Shown here: positions 37,117 to 49,477 of the stretch, piece after piece
How positions within the stretch are numbered: the first letter of the stretch is position 1
Layout of the letters: the number at the start of each line of letters is the position of its first letter
Assembly (NCBI GenBank): GCA_013396995.1
Contig: VWZP01007937.1
Span: 1 to 64,000 of the forward strand
DNA length: 64,000 nucleotides
Direction of reading: 5' to 3'
Origin: Dicaeum eximium
Lineage: Eukaryota; Chordata; Aves; Passeriformes; Dicaeidae
Notes under the pieces: generated by a model
What the model saw: only the letters and a program-made list of their open reading frames with translations
What the model was told of the DNA's origin: nothing
Database searches by the model: none
Program-made: the position numbers and the translations under genes

Positions 37117-39639
37117 AGACAGGAATTTTTCTAAGGGGTGAGCAGCAGTGTTTGGGACACAGGAAGCAAGGAGAGGCTTCTGCTGACTGAGGTCCAGCTT
37201 TTTCTTGGTGTTAGTTTTAAGGCATGCAATCTTTCTTCTTCCTGTTAACACCTCACTCTGTTAAGGTGGTTTTGTAGATAAATAGGAATCATGGAAAGCT
37301 AATGGTAAGTCACAAAGATGAAACTATACTTCTACAAGGACTTTGTGAGTGCTGCAAGGCTGAGTGCATTAGCACTAAAGCTTTAGCCTGTGCAAATGTA
37401 TTGAGAGGGGATTAGTAGTTATCTTTACTTTCAGTACTTTGAGATTTTTGCAAATAGACCCAACTTCAGTGTCTTCTCTGCTATGGGACGACACCAGAGC
37501 ATCCTGCTGCTGCAAATCCTTACCTTCCACAACCCACTTAATTGATCTCCTCCTTTCAAGGTTTATTTTTTGTTCTTGTCAACAGCTACAGAGGAAATTA
37601 AAAGCTTTACTTCCAGACTATCTTCAAACATGGAGGCCAGTTTCTGAAAATCCAGTTCTAAAAGCTTCAGTTTTTATTGTTTTCTGTGCTTCCCTGACAA
37701 GATCTCCTTGCTGTGGCAAGATGCTGCCATCTGTAAGATATATTAAACTAGATATATTTTAGTGTGTTAGTGCTTAAGGATACCATACTTATGGCCTTGT
37801 TATGGTTTAAGATTGTGCCAGACTTCACAGAATGCAGGGCCTTGTTTTAAATGTTTAGTTGGTTGGCTGGTTTTTTTTTCCTCTTTTGGTTCAGTGTGGC
37901 CCAGCTTAAAAGTTGCAGCTTGGGACACATCCATAAGTTGGGCTAATTTCATCTAGATCTATTATACATAAATGGACATTGTGGCTCTGATGTGTACATG
38001 GAAACAAGAGATAACATATATTGGTAGAACTGACTTGTCTGTACATTATAAAAGTATAACATGTACCCAGCAGTGCAGTAGTGGTGCTCCTATAGATTCT
38101 CATAAATAATATTTGCTGCTATAGTATTTACAAAAGCTAATGGAACTCAAAACTTCCTCTTGATCATTACAGTAATATTTATACTTTTCTACAAAAACAG
38201 TATCATAATCATATTAAATGAGTTAGGAACACAGTTATTTCTTCTCTGGAGCACAACTTGCCATTTCTTCCTATTCCTGTGATATAATTTTAAGCTGCTA
38301 TATTCAATATTCTTGACATTTCTTAGTGGGTTATAAATGATAAAGTGAACTAGATAAGAGAGGTTTCAGCTGTGCACAAACCATGCTTTGTTATGGGAAC
38401 AGGACCAAACAACCAGTACAGATGCAGTTTAAGTTGTTTAAAAGGACTCCCCATTGTCAGGTATTACTTTCATCTTACCTTGAGAAACTTAGAGAATAAA
38501 CAATAGACTAAGGTTGACTAGCTCAATACATGGGATGTGGAAAGTATTTAGTATCAGTTTAGCAGATATCCTGTTTAATAAAGTTGCTGCTATTTAGAAA
38601 GAATATTTGGTTTGTTTTGAGTATCATATAAGCTTGGATATAAAGGTTTTACAGTTTTAGTCCTAGGAAACAGAAATTTTGTTTAATGAGGAACAAAAAC
38701 ATTTTATCTCCTGAAGTTTTTGTGGTTCACTGGAAATAATTTTTATTTATTATTTTGTCTGCATTAGGCACATGATTTACAAGCGATGTTTTCCTTCATC
38801 ACCTTTTCCTCTTCATTCTCCTGTCTCTTCCCCTTACTTCAGCAGACTTACCTGTCTGATAGAGATAGTAATTTGTAATAGCTCTATATCTGAGGAGTTG
38901 GACTGGTAAAGTCATAGCAGCTACCTCTGGCTGCTATCTCTATGTAGGCAGTATTTCTTCATGATACAGTGGAGCTATCTCATTTAAACAGACTCAGGTG
39001 CAGGAAGAAAATCCCAGTCTTCAGTAAATAAAGTGGGTATCACTGTCCTGAATACAGTCATGTTTAGAATTTTTATTTTTTGCTCCATATTTGATGAAAG
39101 CTTTGACAAAGGTTGTTGAACAGTATGGCATGATGGGACATATTTTCCTGAGGAATTAAGAAGAAATAAGATGGTACTGGAAATAGCATGGATTTACGGT
39201 TGCTTTGGAATTCTGTACACAAACTGCACATAGCATGTTTCTTTCTTCTCCTCTTTATTCTGGGTTTTTTGGGGTTTTTTTTGTTTTGCTTTTCTTCAAC
39301 TGCATATGTTTATAGCTATAGGAACATCAATTTTTGTATCAAAGACTAAAAAATGCTGCATACAGCAAAATACTACTGGCTAACCATTTTCTGTCTAAAG
39401 GTATATAGAGGGAGGAAAAAACACTCAATTTTTTGTTTGCAAGCCAGCCAAAATAGGTCATCTATGCACAGAACATGCCAAGGGCAGCAGGAAAAAATCT
39501 ACATACATAAGATTTGCTGAACCCTTATCACTCAGGAAGTGGGAGGAATGGTCTTTAGATTGGCTTTCTAGTCTGGGTTATCAGAGACGTAGTCATGGTT
39601 CCTGAGTTATCGCAGATATCCTGATGTTAAGTAGCATAA

Positions 39640-39745
39640 GTAGTTTTCCTATGCCTCAGTTCCCCATCAGGTAAAAATAGGGATCTCTTACAGGGCTGTT
39701 GTAGGCATAAATACCTAAAGCTTGTTAAGTGCTTGGCTTATTCAG
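39640..39745 (+). repeat. MIR-family SINE fragment (3' half)
   Basis: TATGCCTCAGTTCCCCATC, then GGTAAAAATAGGGATCTC, ACAGGGCTGTTGTAGGCATA and AAGCTTGTTAAGTGCTTGG match the MIR order (tgcctcagtttcctcatctgtaaaatggggata...cagggttgttgtgaggattaaatg...gtaaagcgcttgg). MIR is an ancient Pol III-derived SINE retained in amniotes. The forward orientation is clear and the copy is old. Confidence 0.65.
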
Positions 39746-40594
39746 TAATGAAGCTTGTCTAAGTACCTATAAGCACAGTTTAGGCTGGAATGTGTATATG
39801 TGATATCCATGCACCAGGGATTCATTAATATATTGGAAGACAGAGGCCCAATGCACCTTAGAGGATGAAAATATCATCAATGCACTGAACTGCTCTTGTG
39901 TAAGGACCAAGAGACACTTCTTGGTGGAAGGCAGTTCTTTGAGCTGGACATGACTAAAGTAGAAAAATATTGAATCGCTTGGTCCAAGGAGATGCCAGGG
40001 AATGAGAGAAGGCTCTTATGAAATTTTGAATTGAGAGAGGAGGAAGTGGAGGAGCAACACAAGCAAGTACTTTATAAGAGTGAATAGTTCTAGAATGGAT
40101 ACTTCTTTTTGGAAATCAGACATATAGGAACAAAAAATGGAAGAGAACCGGGCCACAGGATATAACAACAGAAGGATTTTTCTTCTGGTAGACTATATAG
40201 CTCATGACTTAACTGAGGAGTTGGAAAAGGAGAGGGAGAATATGTTGGAGAAGAGGGAAAGAGTAACAATAGCAGCTACTGAAATACTGATGTCTATTGT
40301 ATTTAACTAGTGAAACACTAATGTTGTGGATTAAGTTGTGCAGAGGAAGAGATCACAGAAGGATCAGAAATCAGAAGGTTTATAGTTTGCAGGAAAAACA
40401 TTTTGTGTGGGAAGATTTCTGTATTAGAATAGTCAGAAGAAGAATAATAATTGAAATACTTCTCTCCAGCTGAAAAACCTCTGCAGGGAATCTGTCTGTT
40501 TTAGCAGAGGGAAGAAGGGTACTCTAGAGATAACAGAGCTCTTTCAAGGTTAAAGGCAGAGGTCACAGTGGCACTGTAAATTCCACCAGCTCCA

Positions 40595-40715
40595 GTTGTC
40601 CGCGCCGGGCCCCAGGAGGAGACCTCGGCTGGCTGCGAGAGGGAGCCGAGCTGTCCATGGGCGATGGAACCACGGCTCGTTCCGCAGTCGGGACGGTGAA
40701 AAGGCATCGTGAGTG
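40595..40715. promoter_or_regulatory. Compact CpG-dense cluster (possible promoter or exon)
   Basis: Thirteen CpG dinucleotides lie between 40601 and 40710, in a neighbourhood where CpG is rare. On the plus strand an ATG at 40657 (context GTCCATGG) opens a frame of 19 codons rich in Gly, Thr, Ala and Arg. A GTGAGT donor-like hexamer starts at 40709, just before its stop. On the minus strand overlapping frames also pass through. It could be a small unmethylated promoter, a first exon of a ncRNA, or a fragment of a CpG-rich LTR. Size is below the usual CpG-island threshold. Confidence 0.3.
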
Positions 40716-40915
40716 AGTATTTGGCCATGGAGGCAACAGGTTCCTGATGTAAAAATAGTTATGGGTGGGGGGTGTGGCTTGTGTGGAAAAATACTGAGAG
40801 ATGAGGCAGTCAACAAAAGGGGAAGCAGCGGGAATACAGAAGCTGTACCGGGAAAGATGAGCCGGAATTTTTCTAAGAACAAATATCCAAACTTTAAGGT
40901 AGAGAATAATCTTTA

Positions 40916-42640
40916 GGATAAAGTATAAGTGCAGAGACTACCTGACTGGATTTGGAAGATGAAATTTTTGAGAATTATCTTTAAGAATCTCAGGGATTAC
41001 ATGTCTTTTTCCTTGTTTTGTGCTTTTCTTTGCTTTGCTAAGGCCATTCAGTTTCATAGGAAAAAACCCAAAAGTACAGAGTGACATGTCATCCAATCTC
41101 ACCTCCTGTATAAGACTATATCCAGACAGATTTGCTACGTGAGGTTTTTGTTTGGTTTGTTTGAGGGGGTGAGCAGCAAACAGAACGTAAATTTCTCCTG
41201 TTTAGTTACACTAGTGAAAAAATGAGCAATTTGGCATTTAGCTGTCAGGTCTATGTACTGTTCCTGTACAAACCTTGTTTAAAAAGGATTTAAGTAAATA
41301 CAAATGAGGTACTCAAAGCATAAAACATCTGGAACATTTTAAAGATGCATTAAAACATAATGTGATTATTTTCTCTTGAGCTAATTATACCTATTATGAT
41401 TTTTAAAAAATTCTACTTTGCAGCCATTGTTATGTAACTTGTGGCTTTTCTGTTCTTTGAAATTCAGCATTCCATTCATGTGGTATATTGAAAAATGTTA
41501 CAAGACAAATTACAAAGCTGAACTGAAACAACGCCAAAAATCTTAACCAAGTTACTCTACTAGATAAATAACTAATACAGTGCTTACTGTTCTGGGGGTT
41601 TTTTGGACCTTTTTTTTTAATCAAAAAGAAATGCTAATGTAATAAGCCAGGGCTGAGCGGGATGTGCTTTGTTTTTTCTGGTGAATGGTTTAATGGACTT
41701 GCTCTGCACCTATAGTGAATATTTAAGATGAGTTTGTGAGCTACTATTCCTGTGTAGGATTTTATATTCACCAATCTGGAACAGGATATTTTTGCCTCCT
41801 GCTAGCATTTGGATGAGGGGTTTCTTCTCCATGGGGAGACACTTCGGACCCTGGAGAAGCTGCAGGGAACAACAGGAAAGCAGAAATGTGAAGTTTGCCT
41901 ACTGAAGGTAGATGAAGAGGGGGATTTCCAGGGGGATTCCCTGGCTGTAGTTCTCTCTGGGTGCCCCACAAAGTAGCTGCCATGGGGAGAGAGCTGCGGG
42001 GGATGCTGACTCAGTGGGAGGTGTGGATGTGCCTTCCAATCCTCCTCCGAGTGGAGTGGAGGTTTTACTTCTCTCTTTATCTGCTGAAAAGGGTTTACAG
42101 TGCAATTCAACACCTAGCAAATATATTAAAATCAATACTGGTTTAAATATTTTAGGAGTAAAAAGACTTAAAAGACTTTGTCCTTTCTTTTTGTAGCAGT
42201 GAGTGAAACTACTACTAAGAAAATGAAAACAGTTATATAACCTTTGTGTTGATAAATTGGTCATTGCTTGGGTATTGTTGTAGGAATCTGACTTCAATTA
42301 GCAAAGCCAATGTTGGAGTCCAGTTTTACCCCTCTTTTATTAACTGAAGTGAGCTTGAAGCCTTACAAAGTAGAATAGATCTCACAGGAAAGAAGAGTTA
42401 AGTTTCTACCCCCAAGTCAGTCATAATTTGCAAAAAACCTTGAAGAACTCAAATTAATTTAATAAAATATTTGATTCACTTTTCTGTATTATGCTTTTGA
42501 GACAACCATTCACAAAATATTTTTTTTTTAGAAATTTGAAAATCCATATGATGAAAATCTCTCTAAATAGTTTGTGGTTTTTATTACACAAACACATGAC
42601 AAAGAAAGAAAAAAAGAGATTTTGGTTCCTCTCATACTTA
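40916..42640. other. Noncoding stretch
   Basis: No gene was recognised. Overlapping frames of 60 to 132 codons near 41768-42297, mainly on the minus strand, fall in a somewhat GC-richer patch (41.8-42.1 kb). They lack domains, splice structure or a common reading frame, and are treated as chance. Confidence 0.5.
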
Positions 42641-42648
42641 GTATTTAC

Positions 42649-42800
42649 CTGAAATATAAAAAATACCATGAACAGCTTTTTTTTGCCTGCAAAATTATCC
42701 AGTCCAGGTTTATTAGTATCTGAGGTACTGGTAGGTGACTTCTTCATTTTCTTTGAAATTAAATATGACTTCTCAGTCTTTTCAGATTGACCCTGTTCAG
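42649..42800 (-). other. Candidate protein-coding exon, minus strand
   Basis: On the minus strand, a T-rich stretch ending ATGCATGTTTCCAG gives an acceptor at 42801. It is followed by an open frame reading (x)EQGQSEKTEKSYLIS, then KKMKKSPTSTSDTNK and PGLDNFAG. Two donors are possible: a GC-type donor after CAG at 42687, giving a symmetric 114-nt exon, and CAG|GTAAAT at 42649, giving 152 nt. The Lys/Ser/Thr-rich, Cys-free composition looks like a linker or nuclear-protein segment, unlike the Phe/Ile/Asn-rich translations of neighbouring AT-rich DNA. The frame stays open over 136 codons (42454-42864). I do not recognise the protein. A chance frame remains quite possible. Confidence 0.3.
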
Positions 42801-42864
42801 CTGGAAACATGCATTTAAAAAAGGGGTATTTGTTAAAACATTCAAATTCAACAATTGTCAGCAT

Positions 42865-45120
42865 TTTTGATGAAATTTAGAGGATTTTGTTAGCTATTTT
42901 TGCATGCACTTATTACCATCTCCAGTATTATTAGCCTTTTCCTCCTGAAATGTGTAAGTTTGTTGAGTAAAGTTGCCAGTGTCCTAGGAGCACTGGGGAC
43001 ACCCTGTGAACACTTGTTAGGTTCAGCTGGTTGTATTCCAGGGAAGTGCTACAGATAAAAACTGGGAAAATAAACGTCATGACCCCAAGAGTGATGTATC
43101 ATGGTATATCTGAATCCACCTTGAGAACAGGAACTTGATTCCAAGCTGGAAAGCTGTGGGTAGCTGACACAGGGGTTAAAATAGAGACATGCTGAAAGGC
43201 AGGAACTTGCAGCTCTCAAAGTTCACTGGACATATTTGTTGTTGTGTTTGTAACCAGCCAAGTGTGTTGCTGGTGTAAGAAGGTGTATGAAGCCCATTGC
43301 AGTATTATACAAAAAAGGCCTTAAAAACACTGTGCAATGAAATCTGTGCTGTGAATGCTGCAATGAAATCCTGAAATGCCTTGGAGCTACCACAAAGGTA
43401 TTCAACTGAGATGCTTCCTGTTTCCACAACTTTTTAAAGCAGGCATCTAAACTGATACATTTATTTTATCCATGGTTAGGTAGAGGATGTACAAAGCCAT
43501 ATTTTATATGAAGACTTGAGTCTGTACTAATAAAATAAGGTTGATTTTAATACTTCAAAAAGTGCTTACTTTAATTACCTAGTGTGCATTTCTGTGGGCC
43601 CTCTGCTCTTATTTCTTTTCCCTTTTTCACATAAATGGGTGTGGAGTGGGATGGAAGAAGTTCAGGCATTATAATATGCATTCCAGGATTGTTTGTGCTG
43701 AGCTGATTTTAATGCCTACAGGACTAGGGTCAGAAAAGCCAGTTTAATTATGTACAAACATCCAAGAGCTTTAGACAAGAACTCCAGCTACTGATAAAAG
43801 TAGCCCCAGCACTGATGAGTGTTGCAAAATAGAGATCCCCCAGAAACCCAGTTAATAGCATCTTTGTTCCTAAACCATGACTTTGTAGAAGTCCTGATAC
43901 TTCAGGTTTAAAAATTAACAATGTGGACCTGAAGTGAAAATAATACTTTGAAAGTGGGGATGAAACAACCTCTTCCCTTTTCATCTTCTCCAATGATTTG
44001 CAGGCAAACACAACCCCAGGCAACTTCCGAACTTCCATAATTGCATTGAATTCCTTGTTAATTGGGCTTTTCTCTTGCTTTTGAGTCCTTTCTTGAGTAA
44101 TGCCTGCTTTATAATGATTTGTGTGCAGACAATAAATGCAGAGATTTAATAGGAGGAAGACTGCGGCTCCATATAAAGATATTTAGCCCTTAACTCCTAT
44201 AGAAATCAATACCTTTCCAGTTCTCGTTATGACTTAAAATTAATATGCATAAAATAGGATTATTATTAAATGTTTGAGGGATTAAAAAGAGAATAAAAAT
44301 ACTTTTCTTCTCTAAAGGGATTGTGAAAATTGTATCTTCAGACCTGCATGATAATTGTTCTGGTAACTTTATGCTTTTTACATCACATGTGCTCAATTTG
44401 AAAATAAGAATTTGGTGACTATGTCTGGAAACTAGGAGGGAAACTTGCTTCATTTCTTGCTTGGACATCATCACAAGTTAGAAACCCCTGTCTTTCATCA
44501 GACTCTTTATGATGCCTGTTCCTCCAGAGCAAGTGGGGATAACAGTTTGTGATTCACTAGAAGAATTGAAATTGTTTTCTCTAAGCAATGCAGAGGTAAG
44601 TTGACTAAGGAGGACCGAGCAGTATCTTTTGCTCTGAAAGAGGCTGTGACACAATTAATGAAGGAAGTGGAGCTGCTGCTTTTTTTCCCCAGAGCAGAGT
44701 CATAGGTTCGGGGATTTTGGCTGGTTCAGGAGTTCTGGCAGCAATGTCAGCATCAGCAGGGATGTGTGGCCATCACAGTTCTGAGACCTGGCCAAATCTG
44801 CAAATTGCATCCCATCTCTCATAAGTGCATTTACTCTTGTGAGTTTTCATGCACATCACATTGTCGCTGAAAGGAACAGCAAAACTCTAACAAGGAAAGA
44901 TAGTTAGCTAATGCTGAACAAATGTAATGATCAGGAGCATCCCTGCTTGGTTCTGGAGTCTAACCATGAGTGATTGACATTGGTGGGACACAACTGGTGA
45001 CCTAACAACACTGTCAGGAAAAAAGGGAGTTGAATAGTCATTGGCAAAGGCTGTTGTCTTTTAGTGCACACAGTGACAGTCCTTCTCATGCAAACATGAT
45101 TTTTTAAACAAGAAATTCTG
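42865..45120. other. Noncoding stretch
   Basis: Unique sequence with no exon or repeat recognised. The 96-codon and 94-codon minus-strand frames near 43748 and 44190 have no support. Confidence 0.5.
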
Positions 45121-45139
45121 GTTATGTTTTTTGTTGGTT

Positions 45140-45202
45140 TTAGATTTGGGTGGGGTTTTTTTGTTTGTTTGTTTTTTGGTTTGGTTTGGTTTTTTTTTCC
45201 CC
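45140..45202. repeat. GGGTTTTTTT / (GTTT)n / (GGTTT)n low-complexity tract
   Basis: A T-rich tract with short G spacers. The overlapping plus-strand frame is a Phe/Gly/Trp/Val repeat translation. Confidence 0.85.
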
Positions 45203-45640
45203 ATAGTAAAACTCATGCCCATGTGGGACTTCAGAATAAAGGATTATGTACAGCAAATCTTACAAAAGCACACTCATCAGCTTATTTAATCCCATCATCA
45301 CTCATCTTTTCCCTGTTTTTGCATTTGTTCAAACTCTCTTGCTCTTAAACGGTTTCCTGCTATTAGATCTGAGCAGAGAAACTGTTTTATCTGCAGTTAC
45401 ATGCACAGTCCAGTGGTGCAAACTCAGTAACAGGGCTGTGGTTAGGATTCACACAATAAGTCTTTCTGAAAAGAGATAGATGTTCTCAGAAGTCACAAAC
45501 AGGCAGATGGCTGAGGAAATGGTGAGGACATGACCCTTTCAGTTCAAACTTCTTTGACCTAAATCACAGTTTCTGAATTAAGATAAAATAGCCTGACTAC
45601 ATCAGAAAGATGCTTATGTAACAAGAGAAACCTTTATTTT

Positions 45641-45671
45641 AGGCAAGATATACTCTAGGCAGATATACTCT
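45641..45671. repeat. 15/16-bp tandem duplication
   Basis: AGGCAAGATATACTCT at 45641-45656 is followed by AGGCAGATATACTCT at 45657-45671, differing by one A. It is a local slippage duplication. Confidence 0.8.
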
Positions 45672-46063
45672 AAGCTTTGCTGAACACTGGGCTGATTTGA
45701 CAGGCTCTGCACATTATCTGTACCTTTTCTTGTTGCTGTTTGTTGGTCCATTCCAAAATTCTCAGCATCATAGTGAGTGGATTCCCTTTTAGTGAAAAAC
45801 ATAAGGCATGTTGGCCAATACACATGCATGGAATGATGCTCCATATGGCAGAAACTGCTGTCTCAGGCGACTGGTAGAGAGGTGAAAGAATTGTCTTTCT
45901 CTGTCACCATAATCCTTTTCAAGACTCTTTTGTTGACATTGTTTTAACACTTCCAATTATAAGACTCAGTTTCCAGAGTCCAGGATGGAAACTGTGTTTC
46001 TTTCTTTGGAAAATAAATGAGGTCAATAAATGTCTGGTGAACCGCTCCCAAAAAACCCTTCTG

Positions 46064-46339
46064 TCACACCAGTATGAAGAAAGGATGGAATGTGCTGTCA
46101 ATTATTCCCTGTCTTTGAGGAGGATCATCTGCGTCTTCCAGCACTGGAGCTGGTGATAGATCTGGTTGGCAGATACCATTCTTCCTAGCAGAATGTCTGA
46201 AGATTATATCCAATCCAAACACACTTCTTAGATATTTCCTTATCAAGAAAATTATTTGCAATGTGCTCAATGTTTGTTTGCAACTGAAACCTTTGAGCAG
46301 GGCCTTGAATATATGAAGTCTGGTATAACGCCGAGTCCT
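46064..46339 (-). other. Candidate terminal exon or gene relic, minus strand
   Basis: On the minus strand, CTCATTTTCTTTCAG provides a polypyrimidine-AG acceptor (AG at 46341-46340). It is followed by a 91-codon open frame to a stop ending at 46064. The start is basic (RTRRYTRLHIFKALLKGF), the middle is hydrophobic and basic (LQIIFLIRKYLRSVFG), and the end is Pro/Asp-rich (PAPVLEDADDPPQRQG). A minus-strand AATAAA lies about 430 nt downstream (45638-45633). A second frame over the same DNA also stays open for about 50 codons, which lowers confidence. No family was recognised. It could be the last exon of a minus-strand gene, an old pseudogene or chance. Confidence 0.25.
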
Positions 46340-46384
46340 CTGAAAGAAAATGAGTCCATGTGACCCAAATTAAGTATTCAGTTC

Positions 46385-46990
46385 TCAGCCTGATTTCTTG
46401 ACACCGAGCAACTTATCTGGGACAATGAATTCGCTGAACTTGAGTTGTGCAGTGTTTGCAACACAGTCAAAGCATTCATTGTTGGAATATATGGACCATA
46501 GCAAAATTATCACCTTTTTTTCTATGAGTATTTGAATACTACTTATTTAATATCTTTCCAGACCACAGGTCAATCAATGAAATTTCACAAAATATCAGTG
46601 CTTGAACTTTTTGAATGTCCATTTGTGTGTAGGCTGAGGAAGAGTTCCCATGGAAATACTGTGTGACTAAGTAATTAACAACTGTAGCATATTCTGTACT
46701 CATTGGAGAAATAAAAGGAAGGTTGCTCAGGAAGGTTAAAACTTGGCATTTTTTGTTGTTAATATTCATCACATAATAGTCTTTATTAATGTTTTTTTTG
46801 ACATTGTATTTATTTGAATTATAGAAAGTAAAGTGCCCTGAAGAACATTTAATGAGAAATACAAGCTGCTTTTTTTCACCATCTGAATATCCTTTATCAT
46901 GGCAGTTACAAATTTGGATTTGAATAAAAATATACAAAAGCTGATACCATCTATGTAACAGATACCCTTAAACCTTTCTTTGAATGGCAT
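46385..46990 (-). pseudogene. Possible frame-broken coding relic, minus strand
   Basis: Upstream of the preceding candidate, three minus-strand pieces look mildly protein-like but sit in different frames. One is around 46990-46769. One is at 46937-46539 (containing MSTEYATVVNYLVTQYF and EISLIDLWSGKIL). One is near 46500-46390 (NECFDCVANTAQLKFSEF, then IVPDKLLG). Frame changes and stops separate them, so if they share an origin this is a decayed retrocopy or pseudogene continuing into 46.06-46.34 kb. I recognise no parent gene, and AT-rich sequence alone can yield such frames. Confidence 0.15.
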
Positions 46991-46999
46991 GGTTTGGTA

Positions 47000-49470
47000 T
47001 GTCTGTTGAGTTTACTTCTGTTTGTAAATGTACTCCTGCCACACAGTCAGGAATCTTCTGAACAAACAGGGACCTGCTAGATTTTAAGAGCCTTTTCATT
47101 TAGAATGATTTGCTGCTTGCAGTTTCTGTATAAGAATAACCACTCATTACTAAATTTTTCATCAAAAATATGAGAGAGATAAACAAATTATAATGAAGTT
47201 TTTTTTCCTATTTGCAGTTTCTTTTACAATGTGTTCTGCTCCGTATGGTGAATTTTGTTTAACTGACCAGGTAAGCAAATATGCATAGTCATATTTTTTT
47301 TCAGATAAAATATTTTCCAGACATTTGACCACTAATTCTGAGAGATTGGTGTTCTGAATTGTTGGATAAAATTTGCAAAATCTATTATAAATATTTTTTA
47401 AAAGCTTTTGTTAGTTTTTAATTAAAAAAAAAAAAAACAACTCAAAACCAAAACAGTTAAAATTTTAAGAGTTCTATCATTTTCAATTAGGAAATTTACC
47501 AATCTTCCAGATGTTTGAACTTTTATTGTTTCTCTCCCTTCTTTTCTTTTATCCTTTTTTACTCACATTTTACATTGATATTTATGGGATTTTTTGTTTT
47601 TATTGAAGTCTTACAAGTGGAGCTTTTTTTTGCTATTGATTTCCCTCTACCTACCAGTATTTCAGCATTGCAAATAAAACCATCTGCTAAGAACTCCAGG
47701 GATGGTATTTTAACATCATGGGAATGGCAAAGCAATGCTCTAGTGACTGTTGGGAAGTGGAGATGGCTTAGGAAATTTATAAACCTCATTTCTGGAATAA
47801 ACAAAATACAATTCAGAAATGAATGAAATTACAGGTAATGATATGGTTTGATTGGTACCAAAACATTAAGGTAAAGTACCAAATTACACTCTTGCTGTTC
47901 CTAGGTTTGTAGGCTGAAATCTGTGTTTTACCTGTGGAATTTTAGTTTGGCTGGCTGTTGTTATTGGTAGTTTGCAGAAAACACCATTTTTGTCCTCCTC
48001 TTTTATCATTATGAGGGAGTTGGGCAATATCATTTACATGTAGTGAAGCTTTAATGTTGCCTAGACAAATTTGATAATTTTTTATGCTTTTTAAAATAGA
48101 ATTATGTGGACAAAATTTATTAAAGTTGTTATTTTTTGACAGAATATTATGTTCACAGTTTATAGATGTGGTTTGCCTTAGATTAAAAGTTTTGTGCTTT
48201 TTGATGGGCTTATCTTAGCCCTGGCTAGAGTAACCAAATACAGGCAAAATAGTAAATAATATTATGGTGTTCTTTTGCAAGTCTTTTTCTTATTTTATGT
48301 TAAAGTAGTCCATAGCTCTACCTTTTTATCAGTACTATTAATCTCAGCTTTGATTTAGATAAACTGTTCTTTGATCATCCTCTCATCACTCCAACTTCTT
48401 GACATTGGCTTTTTCTGTGGTGCTGCCAACACTTAAAAAGCTTTCTCAGTCTCAGTTCACCAAGGAAAGATTTCATCCTTTGGATCTTCTCCTGAAATTT
48501 CATTTAGACAAATTGCTCCTGAGACCTTTTATGCCCTTTAAATAAAAGGATATCTGCTTCAGCCTGTGCTTCCTTTTGGGTGCCTAGTGTGATATTCCTG
48601 TGTTTTGTTTGCAAATTAGTCTGCAATCACCCTTGCAAGGAAGGAGAAATTCTTGGTTTAAAAATACCTAGTGATTTCAAATGTTAGTCTTAAGAACTTT
48701 TCAAAAGAATTTCATATTAAAAGTTTGGACAACTGATCAAAGAAAAAAAAAATTCTTTTCACCCCCAACATCTGGGCTCTCTTTTTTGGATCTTTGGCAT
48801 ATCCAAATAAGTGATTTCTCCAAGATTCATTATTCTGGTGTTTTATTATTATATTTTGTTCAAAACATTGCTAGATATAATCTCAACAATAAATGAATCC
48901 ATTAACTTGAACAGCTGTAGCAAAAAGATGGCTGTTGATATTGTCTGATCTTTTTCTTCTTACATCAAGGTGTCTTCTGCAGAATTTGTCATGGTGTTTG
49001 CCTTACAGATATAAATTGTAATGAAATTGTATGGCTTTGATTGATTTGGAATAATAACTGGTTTATTCATCAATATGATATATCAAAAAAAAAAACAATT
49101 ATGGCTCAAATAGCTAATTTAATTTATTTTTTAATAGTCTCTGTTTCTTTAAATATCATTAATAATTTTTCTGAAACAAAAACCAGTGTAATTTAGGAAG
49201 ATTTCTCCAAATATGTTTCTGACAGGGTGACTTTTAAAAATTATTTTAATTAAAATAATTAAATAAAATTCACCATCAAAACTTAATTTTCTGTGAATAA
49301 ATTACTTTCTCCCTTCTCATCCCTGCGCCTTCCATACTCTTTTCTTTGGCCACCACTCTCAAAGATTGCCTGGTCTATGTTTCTGGCAAAAATATGTCTG
49401 GCAGTCAGTGACACTTTTTTCAAGGAAAAAAGGTCCAAAGGCAGAGATTAGATCCCCCAAAATTTTTTTC
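47000..49470. other. AT-rich noncoding stretch
   Basis: A short A-run lies at 47426-47438. The 103-codon plus-strand frame at 47515-47826 starts at a non-ATG codon and has no domain. A perfect palindrome at 49239 is listed separately. Confidence 0.55.
49239..49260. repeat. Perfect 22-bp AT palindrome
   Basis: AATTATTTTAATTAAAATAATT spans these positions and equals its own reverse complement. It contains only A and T, so chance is plausible in this AT-rich stretch. It could extrude as a cruciform. Confidence 0.85.
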
Positions 49471-49477
49471 ATACAAG

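Larger units (their letters stand above)
32650..39600. other. Noncoding stretch
   Basis: This is mostly unique AT-rich sequence with a T-run at 33184-33199. Moderately GC-rich patches near 34.0-34.2, 34.5-34.7 and 36.85-37.07 kb carry overlapping frames on both strands (the longest is 163 codons, minus, 33830-34321), with no recognisable domain or splice structure. Two small tandem duplications are listed separately. No gene is supported. Confidence 0.5.

Noticed and set aside
41768..42297. Overlapping minus-strand frames up to 132 codons, and plus-strand counterparts
   Set aside because: Several frames are open at once in a GC-richer patch, which points to composition rather than coding.
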